Source of the DNA: SYFY01 sp041752315
Lineage (GTDB): Bacteria; Pseudomonadota; Gammaproteobacteria; Pseudomonadales; Azotimanducaceae
DNA: 64,000 nt
Direction of reading: 5' to 3'
Assembly (NCBI GenBank): GCA_041752315.1
Contig: JBGSHJ010000060.1
Location: 62,001 to 126,000, forward strand
The position numbers and the translations under genes were made by a program. The notes beneath the pieces were generated by a model, which did not search any database, was not told the DNA's origin, and saw only the letters and a list, made by a program, of their open reading frames with translations. This document shows positions 7,793 through 15,117 of the stretch, in pieces (the first letter of the stretch is position 1; every line of letters starts with the position of its first letter).

Positions 7793-9262
7793 TCAGGAGC
7801 CGGCACGATTCTCGTCGGTGCGCGTCCGTGCGCGGGACTGCAACTCGGCGAGGATGGCGGCATGGCGTTCCCGCGTGAGTCCATAGTGCGAGTAACACCA
7901 GACGGAGATCACCGCGCAGCCGGCGACGATGGGTCCATAGAGAATGCCGAGTTCCATGAGCGTCTGTGCCGGGATGTCGGCGACCGTGATGCGGCTGCCA
8001 ACAGGCCAGTCGATCGCCATCAGGCTCAGGCCGGCACCTATGCTGCCGAAGCCTGCCGCGCATTTGGCGGAGAAGGAACTTGCCGCGAAGAAGATGCCTT
8101 CCTGGCGCCTTCCCGTGCGCAGTTCGTGTTCGTCCGAGATGTCCGCGATGGCCGACCCGAACGCGACGTTTGCCTGCACTGTACCCGCACCCTGCACTAC
8201 CCGCAGTATGAAGAGCACCGGCACAAGCCATGCATCACCATTTTCCGGGAACAGGTCGAGCAGCCGCAACAACACCGGGATGATCTGGAATGACGCCCAG
8301 CACGTCGTGCCGAACATCACCGCGAAGCGCTTGCCAAAACGTCCCGAGAACCAGGGCGCTGCCATCGCGCCAAACATGAGGCCAAAAGCGTACGCCGGCG
8401 TGATGATACCGATCTGCGGCCCCGTGAGTTCCCAGAAATAGGTGTTCATGTACAAGCCCAATGCGCCATCCACGCCTACCATCACGTAAACGATGAGCAC
8501 ACCGGCAAACAGCCAGCGAAACGACGGGTTCTGCAGCGCAGAGACGATATCGTGACCAAGGCGCCTGAACACGGCAGCCACGTTCAGACGCGCGGTTTCC
8601 GGGGCGCGCGGCAGGAACGGGATGACCTGGCGTGTGTCCCAGGCGGACCAGATGATCGTCCCGAACATGAGGAAGCCGAAGAGCGCCGCGAAGGGTGGAT
8701 AGGCGTCGGGGTTCAGCTGCCCCTTCGGATACTCGGCAGTGGCCACGAAAAAGACAAAAAAACCGATCAGCTGCGTGGCCATCGCACCGAAGGTTGAAAA
8801 GAACTGCCGGAACGCGACGAGTGAGGATCGTTCGTCGAAGTCCTGCGACATCTCGGCACCGAGGGCGAGGTGCGGCACGTGGTAGAGCGTCATCGACGAG
8901 CGCGTGAGGTTCGCAAATACGGCGAGCCAGATGGCGAGCGCGTACTCACCTTCCACCATCGGGTAGAAAAGGAAGAAGAAGCAGACCGCCAATGGCAGCG
9001 CCGAGGCATACATGAAGGGATGCCGGCGCCCACGTTTTGAGTGCCAGGCGTCCGACAGCGAACCAGCCAGCGGATCGGTGATGGCGTCGATGATGACGGC
9101 GACACCGATGGCGAGGCTCGCAAGGCCCGCGGACACACCCAGCACCTGGTTGTAGTAGAACATCAGGAAAGTACCGAGAGCGGCGTTCTGGATTCCTTCC
9201 GCAGCCTGGCCTACCCCGAAGGCGAACCTCCGCCGGAACGACAATGGTCCGCTGACACCCAT
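7793..9262 (-). CDS. MFS transporter, glycoside-pentoside-hexuronide (MelB-like) type
   Basis: A 489-residue membrane protein with about 12 predicted transmembrane helices. The N-terminal FGVGQAAEGIQNAALGTFLMFYYNQ and the loop IDAITDPLAGSLSDAW then KRGRRHPFMYASALPL are the hallmark of the GPH/MelB cation-sugar symporter group. Such carriers import glycosides, pentosides or hexuronides with sodium or protons. The start is ATG 9262. The downstream Gfo/Idh/MocA dehydrogenase suggests import and oxidation of the same compound. The substrate is not predictable from sequence alone. Confidence 0.88.
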   Translation of the reverse strand: MGVSGPLSFRRRFAFGVGQAAEGIQNAALGTFLMFYYNQVLGVSAGLASLAIGVAVIIDAITDPLAGSLSDAWHSKRGRRHPFMYASALPLAVCFFFLFYPMVEGEYALAIWLAVFANLTRSSMTLYHVPHLALGAEMSQDFDERSSLVAFRQFFSTFGAMATQLIGFFVFFVATAEYPKGQLNPDAYPPFAALFGFLMFGTIIWSAWDTRQVIPFLPRAPETARLNVAAVFRRLGHDIVSALQNPSFRWLFAGVLIVYVMVGVDGALGLYMNTYFWELTGPQIGIITPAYAFGLMFGAMAAPWFSGRFGKRFAVMFGTTCWASFQIIPVLLRLLDLFPENGDAWLVPVLFILRVVQGAGTVQANVAFGSAIADISDEHELRTGRRQEGIFFAASSFSAKCAAGFGSIGAGLSLMAIDWPVGSRITVADIPAQTLMELGILYGPIVAGCAVISVWCYSHYGLTRERHAAILAELQSRARTRTDENRAGS

Positions 9263-9634
9263 GCAGCCCTACCCCCTTTTTTCCGCAGTGATCCGGCATC
9301 ACGCTGTTGGCGCGTGCCGGGTTCTTCGATACTGGAGTGAACTTGGGCTGGGGACAAGAGGATGGTTCCCTGCCACCTGATTCCCCTGGAATGTTGTACG
9401 GTTCAATAGTCAGGAGTCAGGCTTTACAGGGCGGTACAGGACCGCACCACGATTTTCCCCAGCGTGAAGCAACAGGCTCCTTTTTCCGCTAAACACATCC
9501 GTCAGGCCTGCTTGCTGGAAGGGAAGGGACCGACTTCAGCGAACTGCAGCCCCGGTCACGACTTCGCCAGGTGATTGCACTGACAGGTGTCGCTGGAGGA
9601 ACATCTGGCCCGTCTGAATACACAGGCCGGCACA
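9263..9634. other. 372-bp divergent gap without a gene
   Basis: Lies between the MFS gene (minus) and the NTF2-like gene (plus). No convincing coding frame, hairpin terminator or sigma-54 type promoter was seen; presumably it holds two divergent promoters. Confidence 0.6.
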
Positions 9635-10096
9635 ATGAACGACCACGACCTCATCGCCCGCATGACCCGCATGGAAGACATCGAGGCGATCAGACAGCTG
9701 AAGGCTCTCTATTGTGAAATCTGCGACGACGACCACAACCCCGACCGCATCGTCACCATCTTCACCGAGGACTGCGTCTGGGAAGGCAGGGGCATCGGCC
9801 GCGCCGAAGGCCACGCGCAATTGCGGGAACTCTTCTCGCGTTTTCGCGAGATGATGAGCTTTTCGCAGCATATGGCCATGAATCCGCGCATCCGCGTCGA
9901 TGGTGACCGTGCAGATGGAACCTGGTACTTCCTTGGCCCCTTCACCTTCCGGGAAGGTAACCAGGCGAAGTGGCAAGCTGCACGTTACAACGAGGTTTAT
10001 GCAAAAGAGGACGGCGAGTGGAAGATCAAACACCTGAAGGTTCGAGGGCCCGGATTCAGCGCGGACTATGAAAAGGGCTGGGCCTGGCGACCATAG
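9635..10096 (+). CDS. nuclear transport factor 2 (SnoaL-like) family protein
   Basis: A 153-residue cone-fold protein. The opening MTRMEDIEAIRQLKALYCEICDD is the classic first helix of SnoaL-like polyketide-cyclase/dehydratase-like proteins, followed by DRIVTIFTEDCVWEGRG and the closing strands NEVYAKEDGEWKIKHLKVR. Members include dehydratases, isomerases and ring-hydroxylating dioxygenase beta-like proteins. A single domain without a partner gives no clear substrate. ATG 9635 is chosen over an upstream GTG because the family N terminus begins here. It stands alone between two gaps, though the downstream LLM oxidoreductase has the same orientation. Confidence 0.82.
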   Translation: MNDHDLIARMTRMEDIEAIRQLKALYCEICDDDHNPDRIVTIFTEDCVWEGRGIGRAEGHAQLRELFSRFREMMSFSQHMAMNPRIRVDGDRADGTWYFLGPFTFREGNQAKWQAARYNEVYAKEDGEWKIKHLKVRGPGFSADYEKGWAWRP

Positions 10097-10575
10097 ACCA
10101 GCCACCGGCTCGCATCGATGCCCCACGACGTCGATTGCCAAGGATGCGACACGGGCCGCATTCAAATCTTCCACTGGCACGAAGAGTCCAATCCGTAACC
10201 ATCGAAGAAGTTCTTTCGGACGTGACTCTTCGCTCGAGCAGTTCATCATCGCCAAACTTCGCCTGCCGCAGCCACCGGGATCAAGTGCGTAATCCTGGTC
10301 GGTACAATCTGCAGGATAAAGCGTGGGCACATCCACGCGTTGCGAACCGCACAGCATCAACCGGTGGTTGAGCAGATCAAGCCTGCCATGCTAATGGTCC
10401 GTACGTCTGGATCACTCTGGCGCCCAACATCGCAACGACCAGTCCATGGCCAGGTTGGAAGAACCGCGCAGCGGTTTGCCATCCGGCCGAGTAAACTTGG
10501 CATTTGCAACACCTCCTGACCAAGGCAGCTCTCGCCTGGTCAGCGATCCACAAAAACGGCGACAAGGAACCTTCC
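10097..10575. other. 479-bp gap containing a decayed GNAT fragment
   Basis: No intact gene. The only recognisable content is a minus-strand GNAT-like N-terminal remnant at about 10315-10375 (separate entry). The rest shows no structure I can support. Confidence 0.6.
10315..10375 (-). pseudogene. GNAT acetyltransferase N-terminal remnant
   Basis: Read on the minus strand from about 10375, the translation LLNHRLMLCGSQRVDVPTLY aligns with RLTHRLMLRRPQHADVPTLF, the N terminus of the GNAT protein at 5677-6213, and similarity is lost within about 20 residues. The nucleotide similarity is also visible (CATCAACCGGTGG in both). No start codon or downstream GNAT motif A is present, so this is a fragment left by an old duplication or deletion. 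Confidence 0.5.
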
Positions 10576-11496
10576 ATGCGCATCGGCATCAACGGCACCG
10601 GTCTGGTGCAGAAAGCATCTGTCCCCGCAATCATTGCGGACGCTGCACGGGCACAGGCCGACGGTTTTGCCTCGTATTGGCTCGCCGAGCATCCAACCGG
10701 AGGGTTGGACGCGCTCACCGTGCTCGCGCTGGTGGGTCAGAAGGTACCTCAGATCGAACTCGGCACCGCGGTCATCCCCACCTGGCCACGCCACCCCATG
10801 GCGCTGGCAGGCCAGGCTTTGACCGCGGCGAGTGTGCTTCAGGGTCGACTGACCCTGGGCATCGGTCTGTCCCATGAAGTGATGATGGCGCAACTTGGCA
10901 TCAACTTCGGCAAACCGATCCGGCACCTGCGTGAATTCCTGCAGGTGCTCATGCCATTGCTCGACCGCGGCTCCGTGGATGTCCAAGGCGATACCCTCTC
11001 GTGCAATGCAAAAGTGTTTGTCGCACCGGCACAACGTACCCCGGTGCTGGTTGCAGCGCTGGGTCCGCAGGCATTGAAGGTTGCCGGTACCCTGAGCGAC
11101 GGCGTCTCGCTCGCCTGGGTGGGGCCGAAGACGATTCGCGAACACATCGTGCCACGGCTGACGGAGGCAGCAACCGCTGCCGGACGCGCCGCACCTCGGG
11201 TACTCGCAACGCTGCCCGTGTGTGTGACCAATGATCCTGCAGGCGTACGCGCCGTCATTGATCGGAACCTTGCGATGTACGGACAACTGCCGTCATACCG
11301 TGCGATGTTCGATCGCGAAGGAGCCGCGACTCCGGGTGATGTTGCCATCGTCGGCAACCGGAATGAGGTCAACGACAGGATTTCGGAGCTGGCATTGGCA
11401 GGTGCAACCGACTTTGCCGTATCCGAATTTGCGCGTACTCCGGAAGAAAAGAGCCAGACACGCTCCCTTATGAATGACTGGGCCAGACAATCCTGA
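10576..11496 (+). CDS. LLM-class F420-dependent-type oxidoreductase
   Basis: A 306-residue luciferase-like TIM-barrel protein resembling the actinobacterial-type F420-dependent subgroup. It opens MRIGINGTGLVQKASVPAI, has DGFASYWLAEHPTGGLDAL and LGTAVIPTWPRHPMALAGQALTA-type segments in the barrel, and TLGIGLSHEVMM near the flavin site. ATG 10576 is preceded by AAGGAA. Whether this organism makes F420 cannot be judged from the window; FMN is an alternative. It is followed by a secreted cytochrome-c-type protein on the same strand. The substrate is unknown. Confidence 0.85.
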   Translation: MRIGINGTGLVQKASVPAIIADAARAQADGFASYWLAEHPTGGLDALTVLALVGQKVPQIELGTAVIPTWPRHPMALAGQALTAASVLQGRLTLGIGLSHEVMMAQLGINFGKPIRHLREFLQVLMPLLDRGSVDVQGDTLSCNAKVFVAPAQRTPVLVAALGPQALKVAGTLSDGVSLAWVGPKTIREHIVPRLTEAATAAGRAAPRVLATLPVCVTNDPAGVRAVIDRNLAMYGQLPSYRAMFDREGAATPGDVAIVGNRNEVNDRISELALAGATDFAVSEFARTPEEKSQTRSLMNDWARQS

Positions 11497-11529
11497 TCCA
11501 GTGGGCAGCCTCTCCAGGCCGTCGGAACC

Positions 11530-11565
11530 CTTGTCAGGGAATTCTTGTCGGGGAACTCTTGTCAG
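11530..11565. repeat. 14-bp tandem repeat (about 2.5 copies)
   Basis: CTTGTCAGGGAATT is followed directly by CTTGTCGGGGAACT and then CTTGTCAG. It lies in the leader of the cytochrome gene and is another example of the short tandem duplications found in gaps here. Confidence 0.65.
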
Positions 11566-11627
11566 TGTCAGACACACTGGCACGCAAGTTGCTGCCATCA
11601 GGTCTCCCAATGTATCAAAGAGTCGCC

Positions 11628-12512
11628 ATGTCATGTCGTCGATCAAAGCGGGTGACGTTGATTGCATCATGGTTTGCGACGCTCACGCTGCTTGCAACAA
11701 CGGCCGAACTCCAGGCCGTCATGCTCCATCCAGTACGCAGTGCGGCAACCGACCTGCAGATCAGCGGCCTGCTCGAGGATGTCCCGGAAGGCGAATCACG
11801 CTGGATCCGCTGGAACGACATTCGCGACCTTCCCAGCCAGATCATCGAGACAGAAGGTGAATTCCTGGCAGGTCGACAGGAAGTCCGCATCGTACTGCTG
11901 CAGGACCTGATGGACCGCCTCCCGGTGGCAAACGGTGCGGACACGGTTCTTGCAGATTGCGCCGATGGCTACACCTCGGTGTTTACCCACGATTTTCGTT
12001 CGAGCTGGAAACCTTACATCGTGGTCACCATCAACGGACAAGGGCCAGCCGCATGGCCTCTTCCGGGAATGAACATGGACCCTGGACCCTATGTGGTCAG
12101 CGTCAGCGAAGAAGTGGTCCCCGGTGTCGACAAGCTCATGGACGTCGCACACAAACGACCCTGGGCAACCACCGGCTTGCGCTTCGTGCACTATGCAGAT
12201 GAATTTGCGGCAATCCGCACCGGCGAGTGGCAGTCACTCTCGGAATCGGCGACCCGTGGTCGCGAGCTGTGGGTGAATTCGTGTCACAGCTGTCATACAG
12301 GCCCGGATGGCATCACGGGTGGATCAAAAAGCGGACGCCCGTTTGCCGTGCTGAAGGCACATGCCTCATTCAACCGGGACTGGTTTGTCGACTACGTCCG
12401 CAATCCTGCGACCAAAAATCCCGCTGCGTTGATGACCCCACACCCCCATTATTCGGATTCGCAGTTTTCGGATCTGATTGCTTTCATACTCGCAGAAACG
12501 CCAGTTCCCTGA
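11628..12512 (+). CDS. exported monoheme cytochrome c protein with an N-terminal oxidoreductase-like domain
   Basis: A 294-residue protein with a signal peptide (basic SCRRSKR, then a hydrophobic ASWFATLTLLATTA stretch) and a C-terminal cytochrome c domain whose heme motif is CHSCH near residue 225. The candidate axial ligand is a Met near the C terminus (ALMTPHPHY region). The segment between, with DLPSQIIET, VLADCADGYTSVFTHD and PYIVVTINGQGPAAWPL, recalls the small molybdopterin-type or sulfite-oxidase-like fold seen in periplasmic proteins, but I see no clear cofactor cysteine; that reading is tentative. ATG 11628 is chosen to give a compact signal peptide; ATG 11610 is possible. It is convergent with the P450 gene and probably acts as a periplasmic electron carrier. 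Confidence 0.75.
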   Translation: MSCRRSKRVTLIASWFATLTLLATTAELQAVMLHPVRSAATDLQISGLLEDVPEGESRWIRWNDIRDLPSQIIETEGEFLAGRQEVRIVLLQDLMDRLPVANGADTVLADCADGYTSVFTHDFRSSWKPYIVVTINGQGPAAWPLPGMNMDPGPYVVSVSEEVVPGVDKLMDVAHKRPWATTGLRFVHYADEFAAIRTGEWQSLSESATRGRELWVNSCHSCHTGPDGITGGSKSGRPFAVLKAHASFNRDWFVDYVRNPATKNPAALMTPHPHYSDSQFSDLIAFILAETPVP

Positions 12513-12523
12513 CGCAGGACCCA

Positions 12524-13870
12524 TCACGCGCGCTGGTTTTCTGATTCAGCTCTGCGCGTGATCTGCACCATGTAGGAAAGTCGCTCCGGTGACCGGTCTT
12601 CGCCGGTGTCGACGCGCACCATCTTCGGACCCTGTGGGTCCACCACCGTGAATTCCTTCAGGAACATGGCAAGACTGAGGAAGAGATAAAGCCGGGCCAC
12701 ATCGATACCCAGACACATATGCTCACCACCACCAAAGGCAGCAGGCTTTTTCCGATCGTCGTTCATCCACCGATCCGGATCGAACTTCATCGGTTCCGCG
12801 TAATTCTCCTCCAGGAAATTGACCAGGGAAAACACATGCAAGACTTCCAGTCCTGCCGGGATGTGGTATCCCAGGAAATCGAGATCATGAGTGGCCACCT
12901 TGGGCATGATCGGTGTGGGTGCAAAACGACGCTCGCCCTCCAGCATGACTGCTCGCGTGAAGGGAAAGCCCTTCATGCCTTCACGCGCAAACGCGGCTAT
13001 TTCGAGCGAAGCGATTTCCTGTGCTATCCGGTTCAGCCACTCAGGCGCCTGGACAAGGGCAGACACAAAGTGGCAGAACATCGTGGCGATGTTACCCGCT
13101 CCTCCTGCCTGCATCAGATACGCATCGCGAACGAGCTCCTCGAAACAGGGCTCCTGTCCGGTTTCCTTCGGCATGGTCTCGATGAGGAGATCGAGATTGT
13201 CACCCACTCTCAATCCGGCCAGACGATCACGCACGACCTGACGAAAGTGGTCGAGCACATGTTCGCGCAATTCGACGTAGTTCGGTCTTGCATACCACGC
13301 TGCGCGCTCCGCGGGAGCCAGGCCCCCACCCCGTACCATCGCTTCCTCGAACAGCGCGATGTTCTGGATCATGTCGTTGGTCGCGCCACTGTCGACCATC
13401 GTTCGATTGAACGCCAGTGTGTACAGCAGGATCAGCTCGTTGTGCAGATCAACACGGCGGTCCTGCTGCGCCAGTTCCGCAAATCTGTCTCGCAGCAAGG
13501 TAGCGGCCATGGAGAGGTGCCGACCCAGCGGTTCGCCCGTGAAAACCGGTCGCAGCAGTTTTCGCTGACGACGATGGACTGCGCCATCAGATCCCGTGAT
13601 GTAGTCCTCGCCGAGTTGCGATTGAAAGACTTCACCCACCGTCGAGCGCGCATAACTCCAGTCATCGGGTCGCCGCCAGGCTGCCGCGTTGGCCGCAGGT
13701 CCGCACAGAAACGTGCGGCCCATTTCAGCAACATGAAACACCGGCCCGAAGGAGCGGTACGCCCCGATCCAGGCCTGTGGCGCAAAACCGAGAATCGCCG
13801 CATCTGCCGGCTCTGCAAACTTTGTCCCGGCAAGTTCGCTGATCGGGACTACCGGAATGGGGATGGGCAT
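12524..13870 (-). CDS. cytochrome P450
   Basis: A 448-residue soluble P450 monooxygenase. The heme-thiolate loop is FGGGEHMCLGIDVAR with ligand Cys386, the ExxR motif is EGERRF, and the I-helix region is QAGGAGNIATMFCHF, in which the usual acid-Thr pair is altered. The N terminus has no membrane anchor. Its ATG overlaps the stop of the upstream NMT1/THI5-like binding protein (TGATG), so translation is coupled and both belong to one transcript from the sigma-54 type promoter at 15008-15023. No ferredoxin or reductase partner is nearby. The pairing with a nucleobase-type binding protein hints at oxidation of the imported compound, which is inference. Confidence 0.93.
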   Translation of the reverse strand: MPIPIPVVPISELAGTKFAEPADAAILGFAPQAWIGAYRSFGPVFHVAEMGRTFLCGPAANAAAWRRPDDWSYARSTVGEVFQSQLGEDYITGSDGAVHRRQRKLLRPVFTGEPLGRHLSMAATLLRDRFAELAQQDRRVDLHNELILLYTLAFNRTMVDSGATNDMIQNIALFEEAMVRGGGLAPAERAAWYARPNYVELREHVLDHFRQVVRDRLAGLRVGDNLDLLIETMPKETGQEPCFEELVRDAYLMQAGGAGNIATMFCHFVSALVQAPEWLNRIAQEIASLEIAAFAREGMKGFPFTRAVMLEGERRFAPTPIMPKVATHDLDFLGYHIPAGLEVLHVFSLVNFLEENYAEPMKFDPDRWMNDDRKKPAAFGGGEHMCLGIDVARLYLFLSLAMFLKEFTVVDPQGPKMVRVDTGEDRSPERLSYMVQITRRAESENQRA

Positions 13871-14997
13871 CAGTCGTTCTCCAGGTCGCTTGTCGGCGAT
13901 TTGGTTTGTGTGGTGTCTGCCGCGACTGCCACTGTATTGACGAGCAGTTCCTCCGGATAACCCGCATACAACATGGTTTCTTCCGGTGCAACGGGTGAAC
14001 CCAGCAGATCCAGTGCGGCGAGTTGTTCGATCTGTCGCTGCAGGCGCGCGGTATTGATCTGGCCCATCGTTTCCCCATCACTGGCGCGACCGTATGCCAG
14101 TGAATATTCCTGCATCTTGTTGTAGGTCCATTGCATGAAATCCGGCGACTGCTCGGAGTTTCGTCTGCTGATTTCCGCAAACGCCTCCTCGGTTTCTCCA
14201 TTCATGAACTCCGACCAGCCTCGCATCGAGGCGGCGACAAACCGACGCACAAGCGCTGGCTGCTGCTCGGCAAAGCGGGTCGACGTCATCACCAGACGAT
14301 AGGGGTCCAGTCCCATATCCCAGAACGGCAACACGCTGGTTTTAACGCCCTGCTGGGCAACAAAGTAGGGTTCACTGGTCAGAAAACACTGTTGAACCAG
14401 CTCCTTGTCACTCACAAACTGGGTGGTACTGCCATCCATCGGTACCAGCTGGAGCCTGATTCCCAGCGTTCGTTGGAGGTATTCAACGTAGTGCATGCCG
14501 GTGGCAATCTTCACCCGCTTGCCATCCAGATCGCCAAAGTCGTCGATGGCCATGTCTTCATGGAACATCACGCCTTGTGGATCGTGCTGAAAGTAGGGAT
14601 AGATGCCGACAATGGGCAGCTTCCGTGAGACCGCAACAATCAGGTTGTCGCTCGTTCCCAGCCCGAAGTGAACCTCGTCGGAAGCAACAAGCTGGTAGAC
14701 ACCGATCGCGGCTGCGGTGGTCCGGATTTCGACATCGAGGCCGGCATCGCGGTAATAACCACGCTGCAACGCAAGGTAAAAACCACCGTGTTCGGGCTCG
14801 GCATACCAGTCCGTCAGGAGTACGACCTTTTCCAGTGCATTGTCCTCGCGGGCGTTTGTTTGCTCCGCGGGTTCACCACAACCAGCGAGTATCAGGACGA
14901 CCTGAACCAGCAGCAGTGCGGGCCAGTTCAGACGGGGATCATCCAGGTTGGTCACTGCAGTATCCGGATGCCAGGCATCCGCTCGAGTGGACTTCAT
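13870..14997 (-). CDS. ABC transporter substrate-binding lipoprotein, NMT1/THI5-like
   Basis: A 375-residue periplasmic binding protein with a lipobox (LILAGC) after a hydrophobic segment. The mature part opens VVLLTDWYAEPEHGGFYLAL, typical of NMT1/THI5-like proteins that bind aromatic nitrogen heterocycles. It is a clear paralogue of the binding protein at 56969-57982: both share PYFQHDPQ, QQCFLTSEPY and DPYRLV. No permease or ATPase gene is adjacent, so it may feed the transporter at 57.9-59.7 kb. The start is uncertain: with the sigma-54 promoter at 15008-15023 the predicted +1 falls at 14997, so GTG 14955 may be the true start. It is first gene of an operon with the P450. Confidence 0.88.
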   Translation of the reverse strand: MKSTRADAWHPDTAVTNLDDPRLNWPALLLVQVVLILAGCGEPAEQTNAREDNALEKVVLLTDWYAEPEHGGFYLALQRGYYRDAGLDVEIRTTAAAIGVYQLVASDEVHFGLGTSDNLIVAVSRKLPIVGIYPYFQHDPQGVMFHEDMAIDDFGDLDGKRVKIATGMHYVEYLQRTLGIRLQLVPMDGSTTQFVSDKELVQQCFLTSEPYFVAQQGVKTSVLPFWDMGLDPYRLVMTSTRFAEQQPALVRRFVAASMRGWSEFMNGETEEAFAEISRRNSEQSPDFMQWTYNKMQEYSLAYGRASDGETMGQINTARLQRQIEQLAALDLLGSPVAPEETMLYAGYPEELLVNTVAVAADTTQTKSPTSDLEND

Positions 14998-15007
14998 GAC
15001 TCTGTTA

Positions 15008-15023
15008 CGCAAGTTCCATACCA
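15008..15023 (-). promoter_or_regulatory. sigma-54 (-24/-12) promoter for the binding protein-P450 operon
   Basis: The minus strand reads TGGTATGGAACTTGCG: GG and GC are separated by exactly 10 bases, with the TTGC core intact and one mismatch in TGGCA. It overlaps head-to-head with the plus-strand site at 15026-15041 as part of an 11-bp perfect inverted repeat. The predicted start of transcription is near 14997. Confidence 0.6.
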
Positions 15024-15040
15024 CCGGGAATGGAACTTGC
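15009..15040. repeat. 11-bp perfect inverted repeat in a divergent promoter region
   Basis: GCAAGTTCCAT (15009-15019) and ATGGAACTTGC (15030-15040) are exact reverse complements separated by 10 bases. Each arm supplies the -12 half of an outward-facing sigma-54 type promoter. Confidence 0.85.
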
Positions 15041-15041
15041 T
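15026..15041 (+). promoter_or_regulatory. sigma-54 (-24/-12) promoter for the interrupted amidohydrolase
   Basis: Reads GGGAATGGAACTTGCT: GG-N10-GC spacing and the TTGCT core are correct, the -24 half is weaker (GGGAA for TGGCA). It lies 76 bp before ATG 15118. Confidence 0.5.
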
Positions 15042-15117
15042 CACTTCACAAACCGATCCAGCCACGGCACACATCAGGGCCCAGGGCTATCCACCCATTC
15101 ATGTTCAGGCGTCATCG

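Noticed and set aside
9240..9290. A possible sigma-54 site before the MFS gene
   Set aside because: The spacing GG-N10-GC occurs, but the core reads CTGC instead of TTGC and it abuts the start codon.
12719..13960. A 413-codon open frame on the plus strand
   Set aside because: Antisense to the P450, which has the complete heme loop and ExxR motif. Long antisense frames are expected at this GC content.
15025..15117. An NMT1-motif (xanthine) riboswitch ahead of the NMT1/THI5-like binding protein
   Set aside because: The inverted repeat is fully explained by the two sigma-54 promoters, and I could not match the riboswitch consensus by eye. A covariance-model search would settle it.
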